DNA of 64,000 nucleotides, taken from the NCBI GenBank assembly GCA_007922225.1, contig ML679954.1:26268240-26332239 (forward strand), read 5' to 3'. A model generated the notes under the pieces. It was not told the DNA's origin, made no database searches, and saw nothing but the letters and a program-made list of their open reading frames with translations. Shown piece after piece: positions 23,801-37,200 of this stretch. The DNA is from Emydura subglobosa. Taxonomy: Eukaryota > Chordata > Testudines > Chelidae. A program made the translations under genes and the position numbers. The stretch's first letter is position 1; each line of letters starts with the position of its first letter.

Positions 23801-25024
23801 AGGTCACCATCTGAATTTGTACTGATCTGTGAGCAGACATATTCTGGATGATGCAGTTTTAAAACACTAAAACTAAAATTATTCCAGACCTGATTCTTAG
23901 ACTATTAACACGTGAAGGGCTGCTGAAATTAGGAATGACCTAACTGACTAGTGAAGATAGAGAATATCACAAAATATCAGCTGTATTTAGACAGTGCCTC
24001 TCACCCAGCCCAATTTCATTAATTCTTCACTGCGCTTCTCAGAAGTAGATTTGAGAGCTACATATACCCCCCCATATCTAATAATACCTATAGCCATGTA
24101 TGCTGATATATTTTGTCCATATTCATAGATTTTCGTGTGGTAATATACTATTTCCATCTCGGCATCGAACTATAGACATCCCTTACCCCCTTAGCCCACA
24201 CAAAGATATATGCACTGCCACAACGGAGAGATTCAGTAGGATGGCTGAACAATTTAATCTCCGGATTATACCCACCACTTTTTACAATGTGGTAACACTT
24301 TTGATCATAACTCCCATCTCAGACTGCAGCTGCACTTCTGTGGAGCACTCTCCTAAAGCTGCTAGGAACTTCTGCTAATAAAGTGCCATGTGTCTACCTC
24401 TCCAGAACTTGCTGGCCTAAAGTCATTACTAAAGTTGGGTGCCTTTTGTAGTAATCTAAGGCCTACCCAACACATTCTTTTGTCATCCATAGTCGGCTAG
24501 TCTAGGCAGGGTTAGACAACATGGTGTTTAAAACACCAGCTACTGCCCCAATGGTAGTGCAATAGTGGAGAAAAACGCTAGTGAAGAAAAGGCCTTAGTG
24601 GTGTCCTTCGGTATAAGTACCTTATTGTGCTCTTGTGTACCAAAACACATAGTTACTGATGCAATAGGTTTGTGTATTGTATTTTTTAAATCTTCTAACA
24701 ACTGCGGTATCCACCTACACATAAGATTGTACATTGGTTGCTTTATCTATTCTTATTAAAAATCTAGAATGCTGAAAAGGAACATAATAACCACACCAAA
24801 TTTATAATGCCACTCTCTGATTGTTACTGATACCCTGGTTGGATCCTACAGTGACTTTTTTGAGTGCGGGAGAGGGAAGCCCACTTTTTCTATAAGGGAA
24901 GAAGAGAAGGGAGATCAGAAAAATATACTGTAAGGAGACAGACACAAAAATAGGCAAGCCAGCATATTGCCAATGAATAGCCTTAAATTAAACACTATGG
25001 TAATACAAAATTTTCTATATACCT
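20871..25024. other. Intergenic, no gene seen
   Basis: AT-rich sequence with no exon I can support. One copy of the GACTTCAATGG motif occurs at 23146-23156. A possible degraded MIR-like tail (CAGTTTCTCCATTTTGAATT) lies near 23495. Neither is strong. Confidence 0.4.
25021..25024. repeat. Target-site duplication ACCT (left) of solo LTR
   Basis: ACCT immediately precedes the TGTGACAGAG LTR start and recurs at 25517-25520 immediately after the CTACA end. Four bases alone would be weak, but the position at both TG/CA termini supports it. Confidence 0.6.
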
Positions 25025-25516
25025 TGTGACAGAGTGGAGGGGGGTAAACCCCTCAGCTGCCTCTGTTGCCCCTATCCCAGTGGGCTGGGCTGAGGCAATG
25101 CAGGTCAACAGAGCCAAGAACTAAAAAGGGAGCTGGCAACAGCTGATTGCACTGATTAGGCTAAGCCAGAGCCCTGACTAACGAGGCAAAGAGGGAACAG
25201 CTGGCTACTTTGCCAGAGAGCATATATAGGCCAGCTCAGGAAACCAGGAAAAGGGGGGGGGGCGTGGGTAGTTGGGGTGGGACGGGACGGACGGACGGAC
25301 GGACGGACGGACGGACGGACCGACCGACCGACCGACCGACCGACCGACCGACTGACTGACTGACCGACCCTGAGCCCCTAGAGTAGGGACTGGGGAACTG
25401 ACTGTGTGCACTATAAATAAATAAGCACAGGTGACTGCAAGGCAGATGGCTGTGAGTCCTCTGCACAAGAGGGGAACCCCAAGGGCCAGGAGGACCCCGC
25501 CAAGTGGCTCACTACA
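25025..25516 (+). mobile_element. Solo LTR with internal tetranucleotide array
   Basis: The 492-bp unit begins TGTGACAGAG and ends CTCACTACA, giving the TG...CA termini of an LTR, with ACCT on both sides. A TATATA box at about 25221-25226 and AATAAA at 25417-25423 sit in the expected promoter and polyadenylation order. There is no internal coding region, so it looks like a solo LTR left by recombination between two LTRs. It shares the TGTGA start and CTACA end with the LTR at 52712-53158. Gypsy-type and retroviral origins are both possible. Confidence 0.7.
25281..25369. repeat. Compound (ACGG)n-(ACCG)n-(ACTG)n array
   Basis: About 22 tetranucleotide units in a row. The third base of the ACNG unit is G in the first block (to about 25320), C in the second (to about 25350), T in a short third block, then C again. 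The array lies within the solo LTR, just downstream of its TATA box. Confidence 0.95.
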
Positions 25517-28500
25517 ACCTGCATGAGAGACATCTTAGACATTCCTGTCGATTTTTATTCATTTAATCTTTCTGACTTCCTTCTGCCTTTCTTCTCAAGA
25601 AGTGCCTCAGAAGCTTCTTTGTTCTCTTCTCATTCAATGTTAATATGCGAACTGTTAACCAAGGAATGCTTTCTGCGAAGGAAATAAGCAATTAAAAGTA
25701 TGTCAACAGCATCACATATACACATTCCGCAATAACAGCTTCCACATTCAAGAAGGAATCAGCCATGTACCTGTACTCTCTAAAGTCCACATGCACTGGA
25801 AGCAACTGTAAACACCATTGCATCAATTGATGGCATTTGCCCTCAGACTGCAGAGAAAAACATCCTCATGAGCAGGCTGGACTCTTCGCAGCTAACAGAA
25901 GCCCAAATAGTAACAACTCTTAGAAAAGCTTTTTTCTTCTATGGCTGGCTAGATGACAATGGTGAATCCTCTGGAGCACGTATTTAGCACATACTACAAA
26001 AACTGACCTCCAGGCTCAACTACTGCATCACACTGTATCTAGAAATAATCCCAGAAGCCACAAAGAAGTTCTAACTGGTTCAAAAATCCCTTGGGCAGAT
26101 GGAACCAGACCATCTCAGGGACTACCACTCTGCCTACAGCCATGACAACTCCCTTCTTGGGAACCAAAGAAGTGCCCTTTGACAGGGAAAAAGAGCATTC
26201 CCTAGCCCAGACCCTAAAGGGTTAATGCAGTGGCCAATTATCTTCATCTACTGGGACAGCAGGGGAAACATAAAAGGCTGTTTGAGAGGCAGTGGGAGGG
26301 GAAACAGCTGGGTGTAAACTGGCAACCTGCCCACAGATCTGTATCATGGTGGTTACTGACTACAGTTGCTGTCTTTGTTTATTACTACTGTTTTTGTTCT
26401 GTTTGGATTCTTTACAAGTTCCTATAAAGGTATCCCTGGAATAAAGGGACCACAACTGATTGACAGCTATCTGACTGGTTATTGCGGGGCTGAAAAATCA
26501 CCAGCCCACATGCTCATTAAAGATTTTATCCTGTTCTCATTGAAGTCAATGGCAAAACATCCAGATAGAGTACAATGGTATAGCAATTTCAGATATCTTT
26601 GCGAGCAGGAACAAGAGCTTTCTTGGTGACCAGATTAATAGGACCTCTTCCTAGAAAATCAGCAAATATACTAACAAATATTGTTGGAGGAGAAGAATAG
26701 GAAGAGAAAGCATGGCAAGGAGGAGGATAGGAGAAAAAGAGAAGGTGAAATAGAAAGATGAAAGGAAAAAGAAAAATAATCTTTACAAGACAAATCTCCC
26801 TAGCACAAAGTATGGCTCCAGAAATGAGATCCATGCATCTTCCTCATAGATCATGAGTCTGCTTCAGGAGGGCCAGGGCAGCAGTAAAGATATATAGGAA
26901 TTCACATAAAAACCATTGAGATATTTTACTGACAATTTAATTATAGTAAACCACACTATAGTCTAGAAAAGGTACTGCATTATGATATTAAACAAATCTA
27001 TTAAGAACATATGGGTTTGAAAAAAGTCCCTGTGCAGTGGAGGTGGTAAAGTAAAATCCCTCCAGTTAAAGCCTTTTGGTCCTTTGACAATCATGAAAAA
27101 CACACACCTACAAAGAACTGCGGAGATCTCATTCTCTGCAGAAACGGGACAAAGGTGAATACTGTGAATTTAAAACATCACAAAAGGGCAGTAGACAACA
27201 GCAGCAGCAAAGAAAAATCTACAATGAAACAGTAAACAGAACGTGAACCAAAAAAAACCTCAAGCTTCAATGTTAATCTAGTAAACATGAGCCTTTCTGT
27301 AGCTACTCTGTTATATTTGTTGTCTGAAGATTTTTTTATTCTTCTATTCCATGAGATGTTAACAAAACATCTGCAGCTCAAGGCAATAAACCAGCATTCA
27401 GGGAGTCACCAATACATATTGAATAGCTTACTTCAATAGGACAAGCTGCCACAATTAATTTGACTTATAAAGTTCAGTTTTCTCCCACTGGGCTGTCAGT
27501 GAGCCTAACCTAACCCATAGTCTGATAAGCACTATTCTCAATTAACTATTTCCTTTCAGCCCCAGTTTTTGCTCTTTTGCTCACAAATAGAACATCTATT
27601 TTAAATATATGGACAATGGTTTTCCTTTTATGCAAATGAGAATGCTATCACCCATGCAAAAAGTATGACCAGTGGACAAAACTAGGAGAGGACTAGGTGG
27701 CTAAACACAGCAAGTTTTATATAAAATGTTTCATCTTCAAAGAGGAACTAATTAAGCTTCAGCTCACCCCTGATATTTGTATTGTTTCATTTTGCAAATG
27801 GAAAAACTGAATTGGAGTATTTCGGCCCAAATTAATCAAAAGTAGTCTCCAACCTTAGACACCTAGTAAGGGCCTGATTTTCAGAGGCAATGAGCAGTCT
27901 TCTAAACAAGCTGTTTCCAATTTGCTTTTACTTTGCCTTCCTAAAAATTGTCTGCCCTTGTCATTTTTTATAGGGACTTCCAGAGAAAGAGACTGTGATA
28001 AAGGGATATGCTCCCTGTTTACATCAGATAAAGCATTCAGTTATTTCTGATGTTGATTTAAGATTTGTTCTGATTCGTTTCTTTAACAGAACAATTTATG
28101 CCAGAGCTGCCTCCAGAGAAGCTGAGACACAATCTAGAGAGTCTGGGTGCATACTTTTTCTCACAAAGAAAGAGACCACTATTCTAAGTGGATTATCTGT
28201 TCAGGTCTGATTTATAAATTTCTTCCTTCACTTTTCTTAAGACTTTGAAAAATAGACTTACTGAACCTTAGAGACATAATTTCTACTGCAATGGCTCCTT
28301 TTAGCTGACTGAGTTTGAAGCACACTGTATTACTGGAAAAATCAAGAAATAAAAGGAGCTGAAACAAATGTGTATCCGTGAATGTCAAGAGTGTAATTTG
28401 CTTTCAAAATGGAAAATTCTGGGCATGTTTCTCACAAATGTCCTTTGTAAGGGCCATAGTTAGAGCTGTGCTGGGCACATACAACTTCTGTGGGCTTTTG

Positions 28501-29829
28501 TGAAAGATTCAGATGCTCAGCACCTGTCAGGATTTGGTGGGGTTTCAATCTTCTGACCCAGCTTCCAAATAATGTTGAACAGTAACTGAACATACAATTT
28601 TCCTTGCAAGGGCAACAAACTCTATGGTAACGCTATGCATATGGAGCTCCTGCTCAGCTATAGGTTTTTAATTTCACTATTGAAAAAAATCTTAATGTAC
28701 AATTTAAATAAACATGCTTCCAAGGACTAAAAAAATTGAGATGTAATCAAGTCATTTATTTCCAATTACAAAAGTAACGTGCATTGCTTTACAAATATTA
28801 AAATTGACTTTAGGACTCAAACATATTTTACACTTAAACTGTTTGAAAATGCTATTTTTTCTAACTTTTAATTCAACAAGCTTACTTGTTCCCTACCACT
28901 AGTGATATGTAATTTTTAAATACAAGCGAGAGGTATTAACAATAAAAATGAGTAATACACTGGCCAGAACATGCAAGATTAAATGTTACTTTTATGCTTA
29001 GTGCTATTCTTTCTGAAATTCTGTCACTGAGATCAGATAATAAATTGTCTTCTCCAATAAAGCTCCGGGTAGTTAAAAAATAAAAAGGGGGGGAACCTGA
29101 CTTTCATATTTTCTTTCACCAGTTCTAGACTACATTTTATCCCACTATCTTGCTGAGTCAGAACCCATTTCGAACCAAGGCAAGGTGGATGTGCTGATTA
29201 TTAATGTAGATTTGCATCTGGATTCTCAGATAGCAGCACTGGTCAGAAATCTGATAAACATTTTATTTCTTTTTCAATGGACATGGATCTCACCATAGCA
29301 TCCATATCTTTGGCACCTTTAACGTTGGACTGTTGCAACACATTCTGCCCTGAGCTAGTGTTAAAGACCAATTGGTAACTATAGATACTACCGACATACT
29401 TAGTTGTGCCTGAGATAGGGAGCATGTTATATCTGTTTCCTGAAAACTACGTTCGCATAGAGTGGCAGCATTGGTAGGAAAGAGAGTCTAACACACTAAG
29501 TAAATTCAGGAGTCTATTGCAGCCCCTGCATTTGTTCACGTGATCACACATCCTGGACCAGGCTCAACAGGCTACTCTCTGGCTTGTCCAGTGGCGACGC
29601 AACTATGCACCTGCTTGGGCTTGTTTCCTCTCCCCACTGTGACTGTGGGCAGCATTGTAGACAATAATGCAGGTAGTGGTAGAGTGCTCAACTCAACATC
29701 TGTAGGGCTGTTAAAATGCCTAGACTCCCTTAATTCCGAGACTGTCCTCTGATTATGGAACCTGGATATTGAGCTCTGACATCTGCCTTCAAGAGGACAA
29801 CTGTTCCCTAAAATCTGCCATGGCTATGA
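25517..29829. other. Intergenic, no gene seen
   Basis: No exon or RNA gene recognised. A copy of the TTGAAGTCAATGG motif lies at 26539-26552. The region 26157-26460 contains an ACATAAAAGG box, and may be LTR-like, but no boundaries were found. Confidence 0.4.
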
Positions 29830-29863
29830 TTTTTTTTTTTTTTTTGGGGGGGGGGGGGGGGGG
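29830..29863. repeat. T16-G18 homopolymer switch
   Basis: Sixteen T residues are followed directly by eighteen G residues. A G-run of this length can form a quadruplex and is also a common site of assembly error. Confidence 0.95.
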
Positions 29864-30851
29864 ACGGGGAAGGGAGGCGGTGTTAGCTACTTGAGAACCA
29901 ATTTGTTTCCTTATGTACTTTCAGAACAGCTGAGAGCAGCAGAAAATGCTTTTGTTTATAGGTCCTAGATACGAACCATGAAGAAATGGAGGCAGGGCGT
30001 TCTTGACAAAGGATCCTTGGCTTTGGTATTCCCCTGTTGGTCTAATAAAGACCAAGTCTGTTGAACTCCCAAGCATTATATAATGTGTGTCTATTCAATC
30101 AGAATATTGTCTGAGGGGATTGAATATGGATCAGATTTCCAAAGCTGAAGTCTGGGAAACAGAGGCTTTTGCTGTCATATGGACTTATGTTTTTAAGAAG
30201 TGATTGTGCATATACTTAGAGTGGCTTAATAGGCTCTTTTTATTAGCGAATGGGTGGGCTGGCACTCAAAAGGTAACACCATTCTTAGGTTGGCGGAAAA
30301 GGTACTGCTCTGATGAAAGCAACTCCTCTGCTGAGAGGAACATTTTGGATGGATGACCTGCATTTCACATACTACACTCTGTTCCATTTGCCAGCAGAGG
30401 AAAAAAAATCACAAAAGCCAAAATGATCCTGACAAAAGTGAATAGGAACAATTAGTTTTTATCTATTCCGAAACTATCAGTTTAGGTAGATGACAGAAGA
30501 CACAACGATGAGAAATTACGAAATAGGAGGTTTTTAACATAGTTCTCAGAAATGTCATGGGGGCTATACTCATATGTCAGGGGAAGCTCATAATTGTGGC
30601 AGCCAGGCAGAGGACAGCTGGGGCATTGATACCAGGAAGAGGTAAGAGGTAGCAGAGAATTTTTATATCAATATTAATTATTTAATTGCTAAGTTTCAAA
30701 GTTGAAAACCCATTGAGATGAGAACTTTACTCCCCTGGAGCTGTCATTTAAGGTTCTCCACTGACTCGGGCATACCACAGTGCATCTGTCTATACTCTGT
30801 TCATGCGGTGTAATTGTAGCCAGGTCGGTCTTAGGATACTAGATGGAAAAA
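29864..30851. other. Intergenic, no gene seen
   Basis: Nothing gene-like. A perfect 7-bp stem (TTGGTCT / AGACCAA) with an AATAA loop occurs at about 30036-30054. It is compositionally related to the hairpin repeat that follows. Confidence 0.4.
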
Positions 30852-30953
30852 GTGGGTAAGGTAAAATCTTTTATTGGACCAGCTTCTGCTGGTGAGAGAG
30901 ACAGAGACTTACCAACAGAAGCTGGATCAATGAAAGATATTACCTCAATCACC
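30852..30953. repeat. Hairpin (foldback) repeat
   Basis: A 41-bp left arm (30852-30892) containing TCTTTTATTGGACCAGCTTC pairs with a 42-bp right arm (30912-30953) containing GAAGCTGGATCAATGAAAGA, across about 20 bp of spacer. A few mismatches are present. The sequence resembles a dispersed foldback element I associate with sauropsid genomes. The family name is not certain. Confidence 0.75.
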
Positions 30954-33790
30954 TTGTCTCTCTATACTCTGTTCAGATTTTCAAGGTTTTGGTCACTACC
31001 ACAAGGGCTAGAAACAAATTTTTGTTTAAAGTGAACACTTGGATTCTGCAGTTCAATTGAATGGGAAGGAGTGCAGAATCCCCAAAACAGAATGATGGTA
31101 ATGCTGGCTAAATGCATCTAAAAGTTTGGATTTTTTACTCAGCCAGACCCTATGTGCCTTAAAATCCATTTAGTTTGGGGTTCACCTTTCTAGAGTCTAT
31201 CCAAAGTCAGCAGACAGCAAGGAAAATACAAAAAATATAAGTGGATAAGCCCTGGTGTTAACAGAGTAGTTGAAATATTTTGTAAGCTTTAACCTAAGGA
31301 AAACAAAGACAACATGAAAGGAAGCTAAAGGAAAAGTGTCCAGAAATAGCACTAAACATGCAATAGATTGTCTGAAAAGTTTCTTGAGGATTCCAAATGG
31401 TATTCAAGAGTGCAAGTTATATAATACGATAATGGTAGTGATATTTTCATATTAAAATATCTTGTTTCTACTTTACAATGATGCTATTAACGGATCATAA
31501 AAACAAAATCTGCTATAAATTATGCAACTTAAAGAAAAACCCATAGAGCAGGCAATATATTGGTATGAAGGAACACCATTAATTGATGACTAATATGTTA
31601 TTTCCTGCCACAATTTATGGCTTTGTTAAATCTGAATAGTAAAATGAAAAGTAAATAATGAAAATACACCAAAGCCCAAATTTGTTAAAATACTAAGTGC
31701 TGCCAATGTCCTCTCTTTACTGTGGAGGTCAGAGACACAAATAGCCATTTTTCAAATTTCAGAGTTGGTAAAGTTCATCCTTCATATAATCTTGTGGATC
31801 TGTGATGCCCAATAAAGGAGCTTCCTGGAGATTATTCCAACAGAACTTGCAGAATCCATTACTGAAAATACATATAAGGTTCTGCTAATCAGAGATCACA
31901 CGTTACCACTCTTCTCTTCTGAGCTTGAATCACTGACGTTCTATGTTATTTTTCGGTTACATATTCACTCCTTTGACTCTTTCATCCATTGTACAGGGCC
32001 AGGCTGTGCTAAAGACCTCTTTCCTGAGCTATGCTCTGGCTGGCATATCGGGCACTGATGCAACTTACCTTTTAGGAGTCCCACATTGTGCGTATGGTCA
32101 GCCAGTGCACGACTTTTCCAAAATTTGCTGAACACCACCACCACCACCGTTGGTCCTCATACTATTTTATAAAGCACATCAATCAACAGGTCAGGCTGTT
32201 GTCTAGCAATAATGAGCCTAATGTGGGCAGCGCGACATGAGGCATCCCTCGAGTCAATCCAGCAACTGGAGTTAGTGCAGAATGCAGCTGACCTTTTACT
32301 AGTGCTTCATGTGGACAACATATAACACTGAGACTTCTGGAAACACGCTGTTTGTCTGCAAGTTTTCAGCTGAACAAGAAGGGCTTAGAACAAGCTTCCT
32401 GACACTACCTCTCTCTTTGCATATTATGACCTCAGTGGTAATCAGAGGTGGAATCCCTTAATTGGGGGTGGCTGGTGGAGGAGTTTGCTAGTAGATTATT
32501 CTCCATTAAGAGCCCTCATTTGTAGTGCTCACTGTCTACATCCTGGTCACCAGAGCCTAGTATTTGTTAATCTTCCATAAAACTAATGTTTCCCTGTCAG
32601 GTGTTCTTGGAGTGAGTGGGTTAAGGACTATGGGATAGTTAAATATAGGGTTATAAATATACATCATGATGGGTCCAGATCCTGCAAACCCATGTGTGAG
32701 AATTCTCACCAAGTTCATGGTGTCTGCAGGATTAGGGAACACAGTAAGCAAGCATTATACTATTGTATGGCTAGTTCATTATATATGCAGTGAGTTTTTC
32801 ATATTGTATTATATTTTTTTAAATCTTGTAAAAGTACATAGGGCCAGGAAGAGGTGCTTCATAGACATGAAAATACTGAGAACAACAGATAGTAAATAAA
32901 ATTGTTATGCAGGTTTGGTAAGCTCATCAAATTTACTCCTTAGTAAATTTCAAGTGGCTCTGAATTCTTTAAATGTTTATTAATTTAAAAGAGCATCTGT
33001 TTAACTTTTCGCACAGAACACATTGATGTGAACTGCTCCTCTGTTCCACACAAAGTGTTGTGGAATGCAGATTATTGCACTGTGTCAAGTAATATTTTGT
33101 TGCCCTGAGATCTTATTTTTGGTGGACATCAGGCAATATATCTAAAAATTAATTTGGGATGTCAAATAATATCTTTTGATAAGTCATTCTCACAACATTG
33201 TGTCTCTATGGTACTGCAAGGTCTATGCAGATTTTAGAGTCAAAACAGCTCCTGCACACACTTTAAGAAGTTAACATTCAACTGGTGGTAAAGTTCCATA
33301 TAAACCAAGAACCAAAATTCTAAATGTCTGCATAAACTGCTCTTAATAACTAAATTCACTACTTTAACCTCCAAAAAGTCAGTCTCCAGTTTTCTGAGGC
33401 TACCAGAAATCACCCCTCCCCCACCCCACCAAATATATATATATAATTAATTTCTAAATTAAGTAGTTTTTGATACATTTTCAGTATGGCTCAAAACTTC
33501 CATAAAAATTTTACCCTAGCATAAGATCACAACAGAAAATTTCAAAGAGTCTGATCTAGATTTTGTAGAGCAAGGGAAGGTCAAAACCAGACTTGTGATA
33601 AAAGCTAGCTACCACCTACACCATGGAGATACACCAGCGTAATCAATAAAAAAATTAATGATCAACTACCTGAAAATTGTTATATGTTGTTTTACAAAAT
33701 GTGGGAAATTTATCTTACAAATAAAATACAACAAAGCATGCTAAAATGGAAAATTTAATTCTTAATGATTAGGAAAGAGGATTCAAACAG
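30954..33790. other. Intergenic, downstream of SNX7
   Basis: No exon recognised. In other vertebrates the region beyond the SNX7 3' end is a gap before PLPPR5. Nothing here resembles that gene. Confidence 0.4.
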
Positions 33791-33796
33791 AATTTT

Positions 33797-33802
33797 TTTA
33801 TT
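33797..33802 (-). terminator. Candidate SNX7 polyadenylation signal AATAAA (distal)
   Basis: TTTATT on the plus strand reads AATAAA on the minus strand, 326 nt after the stop codon, with a second copy at 33809-33814. A nearer AATAAA at 34038-34043 would give a much shorter 3' UTR. Which is used cannot be decided here. Confidence 0.45.
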
Positions 33803-34037
33803 AAACTTTTTATTAAAATGGAGCGCTTTTTTTTTTTTTTTACATATTTAAAATATTTTTATCCAAATTACACAATATTTAAGAAAACAGTTATATGCAA
33901 ACACTTGCATAAAAATGTAATATCATTACTGAGTAATATATAGCAATATATAATATGATCCAAAAATGTAGGTCAGGACACTAGAATACCTGAGTTTTCA
34001 ATTGGCTGGTTTTCCAGATGTCACTGATTCTTACAGT

Positions 34038-34043
34038 TTTATT
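34038..34043 (-). terminator. Candidate SNX7 polyadenylation signal AATAAA (proximal)
   Basis: AATAAA on the minus strand, 85 nt beyond the stop codon. Use is inference. Confidence 0.35.
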
Positions 34044-34127
34044 TCATAATGTATCTGATCTCAGATAAAGAGCACTTCTTTGGTTGGGAGAAACTGCACT
34101 GAAGAGGAAGATCAATCAGAAATATAT

Positions 34128-34208
34128 TCAAGGCCTATCTTCAGAATCTTCTTCCAAGTGAAGAGCCACTGTTTGAGATGTCAGGAAGGACTCCCATGTA
34201 GCAAGGCA
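34128..34208 (-). CDS. SNX7: SNX7 terminal coding exon
   Basis: The minus strand reads a pyrimidine-rich TTTTCTTTAAG acceptor, then 26 codons and TGA: CLATWESFLTSQT, a short variable piece, and LHLEEDSEDRP. This matches the known end of sorting nexin 7, where CLATWESFLTSQ and a final acidic LEE..SED tail are characteristic. It is in phase 0 and continues directly from the HYYEQ end of the exon at 41517-41669. The 3' UTR lies to the left, with AATAAA candidates at 34038 and 33797. SNX7 is a PX-BAR protein of endosomal membranes. Its paralogue SNX30 has a different tail, which favours SNX7. Confidence 0.92.
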   Translation of the reverse strand, partial: CLATWESFLTSQTVALHLEEDSEDRP

Positions 34209-37200
34209 CTTAAAGAAAACAGATACTTATGAATAAGGATATTTTCTGTAATACTGGTAGCTCAGGAGAAAATTATAAAAGACATATATATATATATATA
34301 GTGAGAGAGAGAGAGAGTGTTTACCACAAACTGCTTCTGTGAGGAGTTACAGTGAGGAATAAATATGGTTTCCTAGACAGATCAGTGTTATGCTGTTAGT
34401 TAACATGCTGAGCTATGAATACAAATCACCCTTAGATAATGACAAGCACACACTGCAAGCATCACAAATGTCCATATTAGCATAAAGGATGACATGGTAA
34501 GGAGTTTTCCATTAATTATGTTCTTCTTTAATCTCCCTCTTTATTTACAGGCAAAGATATCTTCCAAACAGAGTGCATCAAATTAAAAGGAATGTAACAT
34601 CAAACTGTCAGTTATATAGTTCCTTAGCAATCTCTATGGATTCATACTTGGAGATCTAATATCCTTTCTAAGTTAAATTAAATCCATTTGTTTCTAAATA
34701 CTCATAGAAGTCACAGGTTTTTCCATGCATTAAAGAATAGAATCAAAAGGAGGAGGAAAAAACATTGCTTTTCTAAGACAAACATATATCTCTCCTCATA
34801 GCAAAACCTATTTTTAACTTTGCAAACTATTTTTCATTTTATGAACCAATGTAGTACATATTACTACAAACTATCCTAAAATCTTTTTTTGGCTCCTGTT
34901 GATTTGTATGAATATCTGTAGCTCAGAACATGAAGTTGTTAGGCAAACCATTTTAAGTCGCAGGTGAATGTTAAGGTTTCAGCAGCATGTCTCATAGAAA
35001 ACCTATGATTAATGTTCTGTGTGTGCACCAACTATGTCAGTCACTACCCAAAGCTTTCAAACTTCCAAAGTTTCTGCCACCTAGAGTGAGCCATTAGGAA
35101 GGTGTTATCAATATGTTGTGGTAGCTTTATCGCTGTTGCTGCTACAGGAAAACCTGAAATTGTGCATACTTTCATGAAATGTAGCTCTCTTACCCAGACA
35201 TCTATTAATGCAGAAGAGTAACACCTTAATTACTACTTACTTTACACATTGTCTTTAAGAAGAATCTACAAAACTGATATTAAATATGTCTTCTGAACAT
35301 CTATAGGGAAAATTGTCTATTATATTAAATCCTGAACATATGCTCCATTTACTCAAACTTAGTATTAATTCCAATTGCCCTGAAAACGGCATTGTTCCTT
35401 GTGTGAAAAACTTCTACCATAAGCTATTCAAACTACAGTAGTTTACTACACCTGAATAAAATAAAATACGTAGCATTCTCATTGCTCAGAAGTAAAAAGG
35501 TCATGATAGTTGAATCTCGCTTTTGTCTCATTTTTCACATTCATAGGGAAAACTATCAAAACTCAGCCATGAAATCTCTATTTATTAATAATGATAGATT
35601 TGTAAGTGTCACAAAAGCCATGGATTCCATGATTTTCAGGTTTGTTTGTTTGCTTGTTTTAAAGTGATCAAGTCCTGGTATTCCTGGATCCTTGCATTAA
35701 GGCAGGTAAGGGGAATGGTGAAAAGATCACAAGTAATCTTGAAAGAAGATCCTGAAGGTCAGGATACAGAAGCAGCACAAGAGAACAAAGAGCAGAGGAA
35801 TGGATCAATGACAAACACAAGGGACAAGACCCATGGATTTATGAAAAATGAAAGAAACATGGGCTCAAAAGGATGACGTAGGATATAAAGAGTCACTACT
35901 GAAATGTCCAGAAGATCAATAAAAGGAAATATTTAGAAACCTTATTCTGTATGGGTCCGTGGTTAGTACAAAACATACTAGTGACTCTAGGGTTTGTATT
36001 TATTCAAAAGGTCGCATATATCACCCTTTCTGCTAGAGAACCCTCTGACTCTCTCTTGATCTTTCCCTCCTAACAAAGTCCCACTTCCCGCTTTCTCTGC
36101 TCAAAGAGGTAACCTTGTATCTCCATTCAGGAGACAGGTACTTCAGTTTTGAGGGAGGAAGGGGAATGAAACTATTAGATAGGAGTCATGTGAAGAGCTG
36201 CATTTCTGTGTTGAATGACTATTTTGGGGAAAGGTTACTCTGAGATGGAGAAAAACTGCTGCATAAAAGGAGAGAAACAGCAAAAAGCAAAGGTGCCAGC
36301 TGACTTCTGGGTAGAATTTAAGGTGGGTTTTGACACTCTGTATGAAGTCCCTAATGGATGGAGTTCTTATAGAGTCTCTCCCCCCCCTCATATAATACCA
36401 CAGCATCTAAGATGCTTGAGTTGGAGGCTTCCTCCTGGTGTTAAGTGACCAGGGGATGGCTACTGGCAGGGTGTTTTCCAGTGATGATTCTAGATTCTCG
36501 GACCTTGGTTCACCAGTGCCCAGACTCGATTACCTTCATGTAACGTTGCAAGACACATCTGTTTTCCTAAGCTTTTTCTGCAGTTTGAGGAGGGTGCTGA
36601 GTCAGGATATGTATTGAGTGCTGTTTGCTGAAGAGTCTTTGTTTGGTACTGGGTCGCTGTTTCTTGAACTGTGGTTTAGAATTTTGTCCATGTGGCTAAA
36701 GATTTCAGAGTTCATACATCTGAGTAACTTAAATAAAAATAGCAGCACTGGTTGGAAGATAAGCGTGACACTGTATTACCACTGCAAATTGAGACAAAAC
36801 ATAGGTTTTTAAACTAATTCACAGTACATTTGCTCATCTTTACAGAAGCAGTCTACTGAAGTTTTTCAAGCAAAGATGTAAAACATCTTTTTAGTTATTC
36901 ATGTTATTCAATTTAATTTATTCTCATTTATATAACCAAATACCATTTTCCAAAATATAGAATTTACTGTGGTTCATTTTGCTGCCAGAAATCACAGTGG
37001 TGCTACAGCTGACTAGATTTATAATTTAACCATACCAACACAAAACTAGATCCCTGTGCCTTAGGCTCAGTGAAACATGAACTGCATAAAATCACATTAC
37101 TTTAAAATATGTACTTTAACCATTCTTCCAGACTTATTTTATTTAGTTCTTCTAGTAGAGAAAAAGAGGAAATTCTAAATAAAGAATTATCAACAGGCTT

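Noticed and set aside
25205..25468. Two minus-strand ORFs with repeated Val-Gly-Arg-Ser and Arg-Pro-Ser-Val units
   Set aside because: They are translations of the tetranucleotide array in two frames, not proteins.
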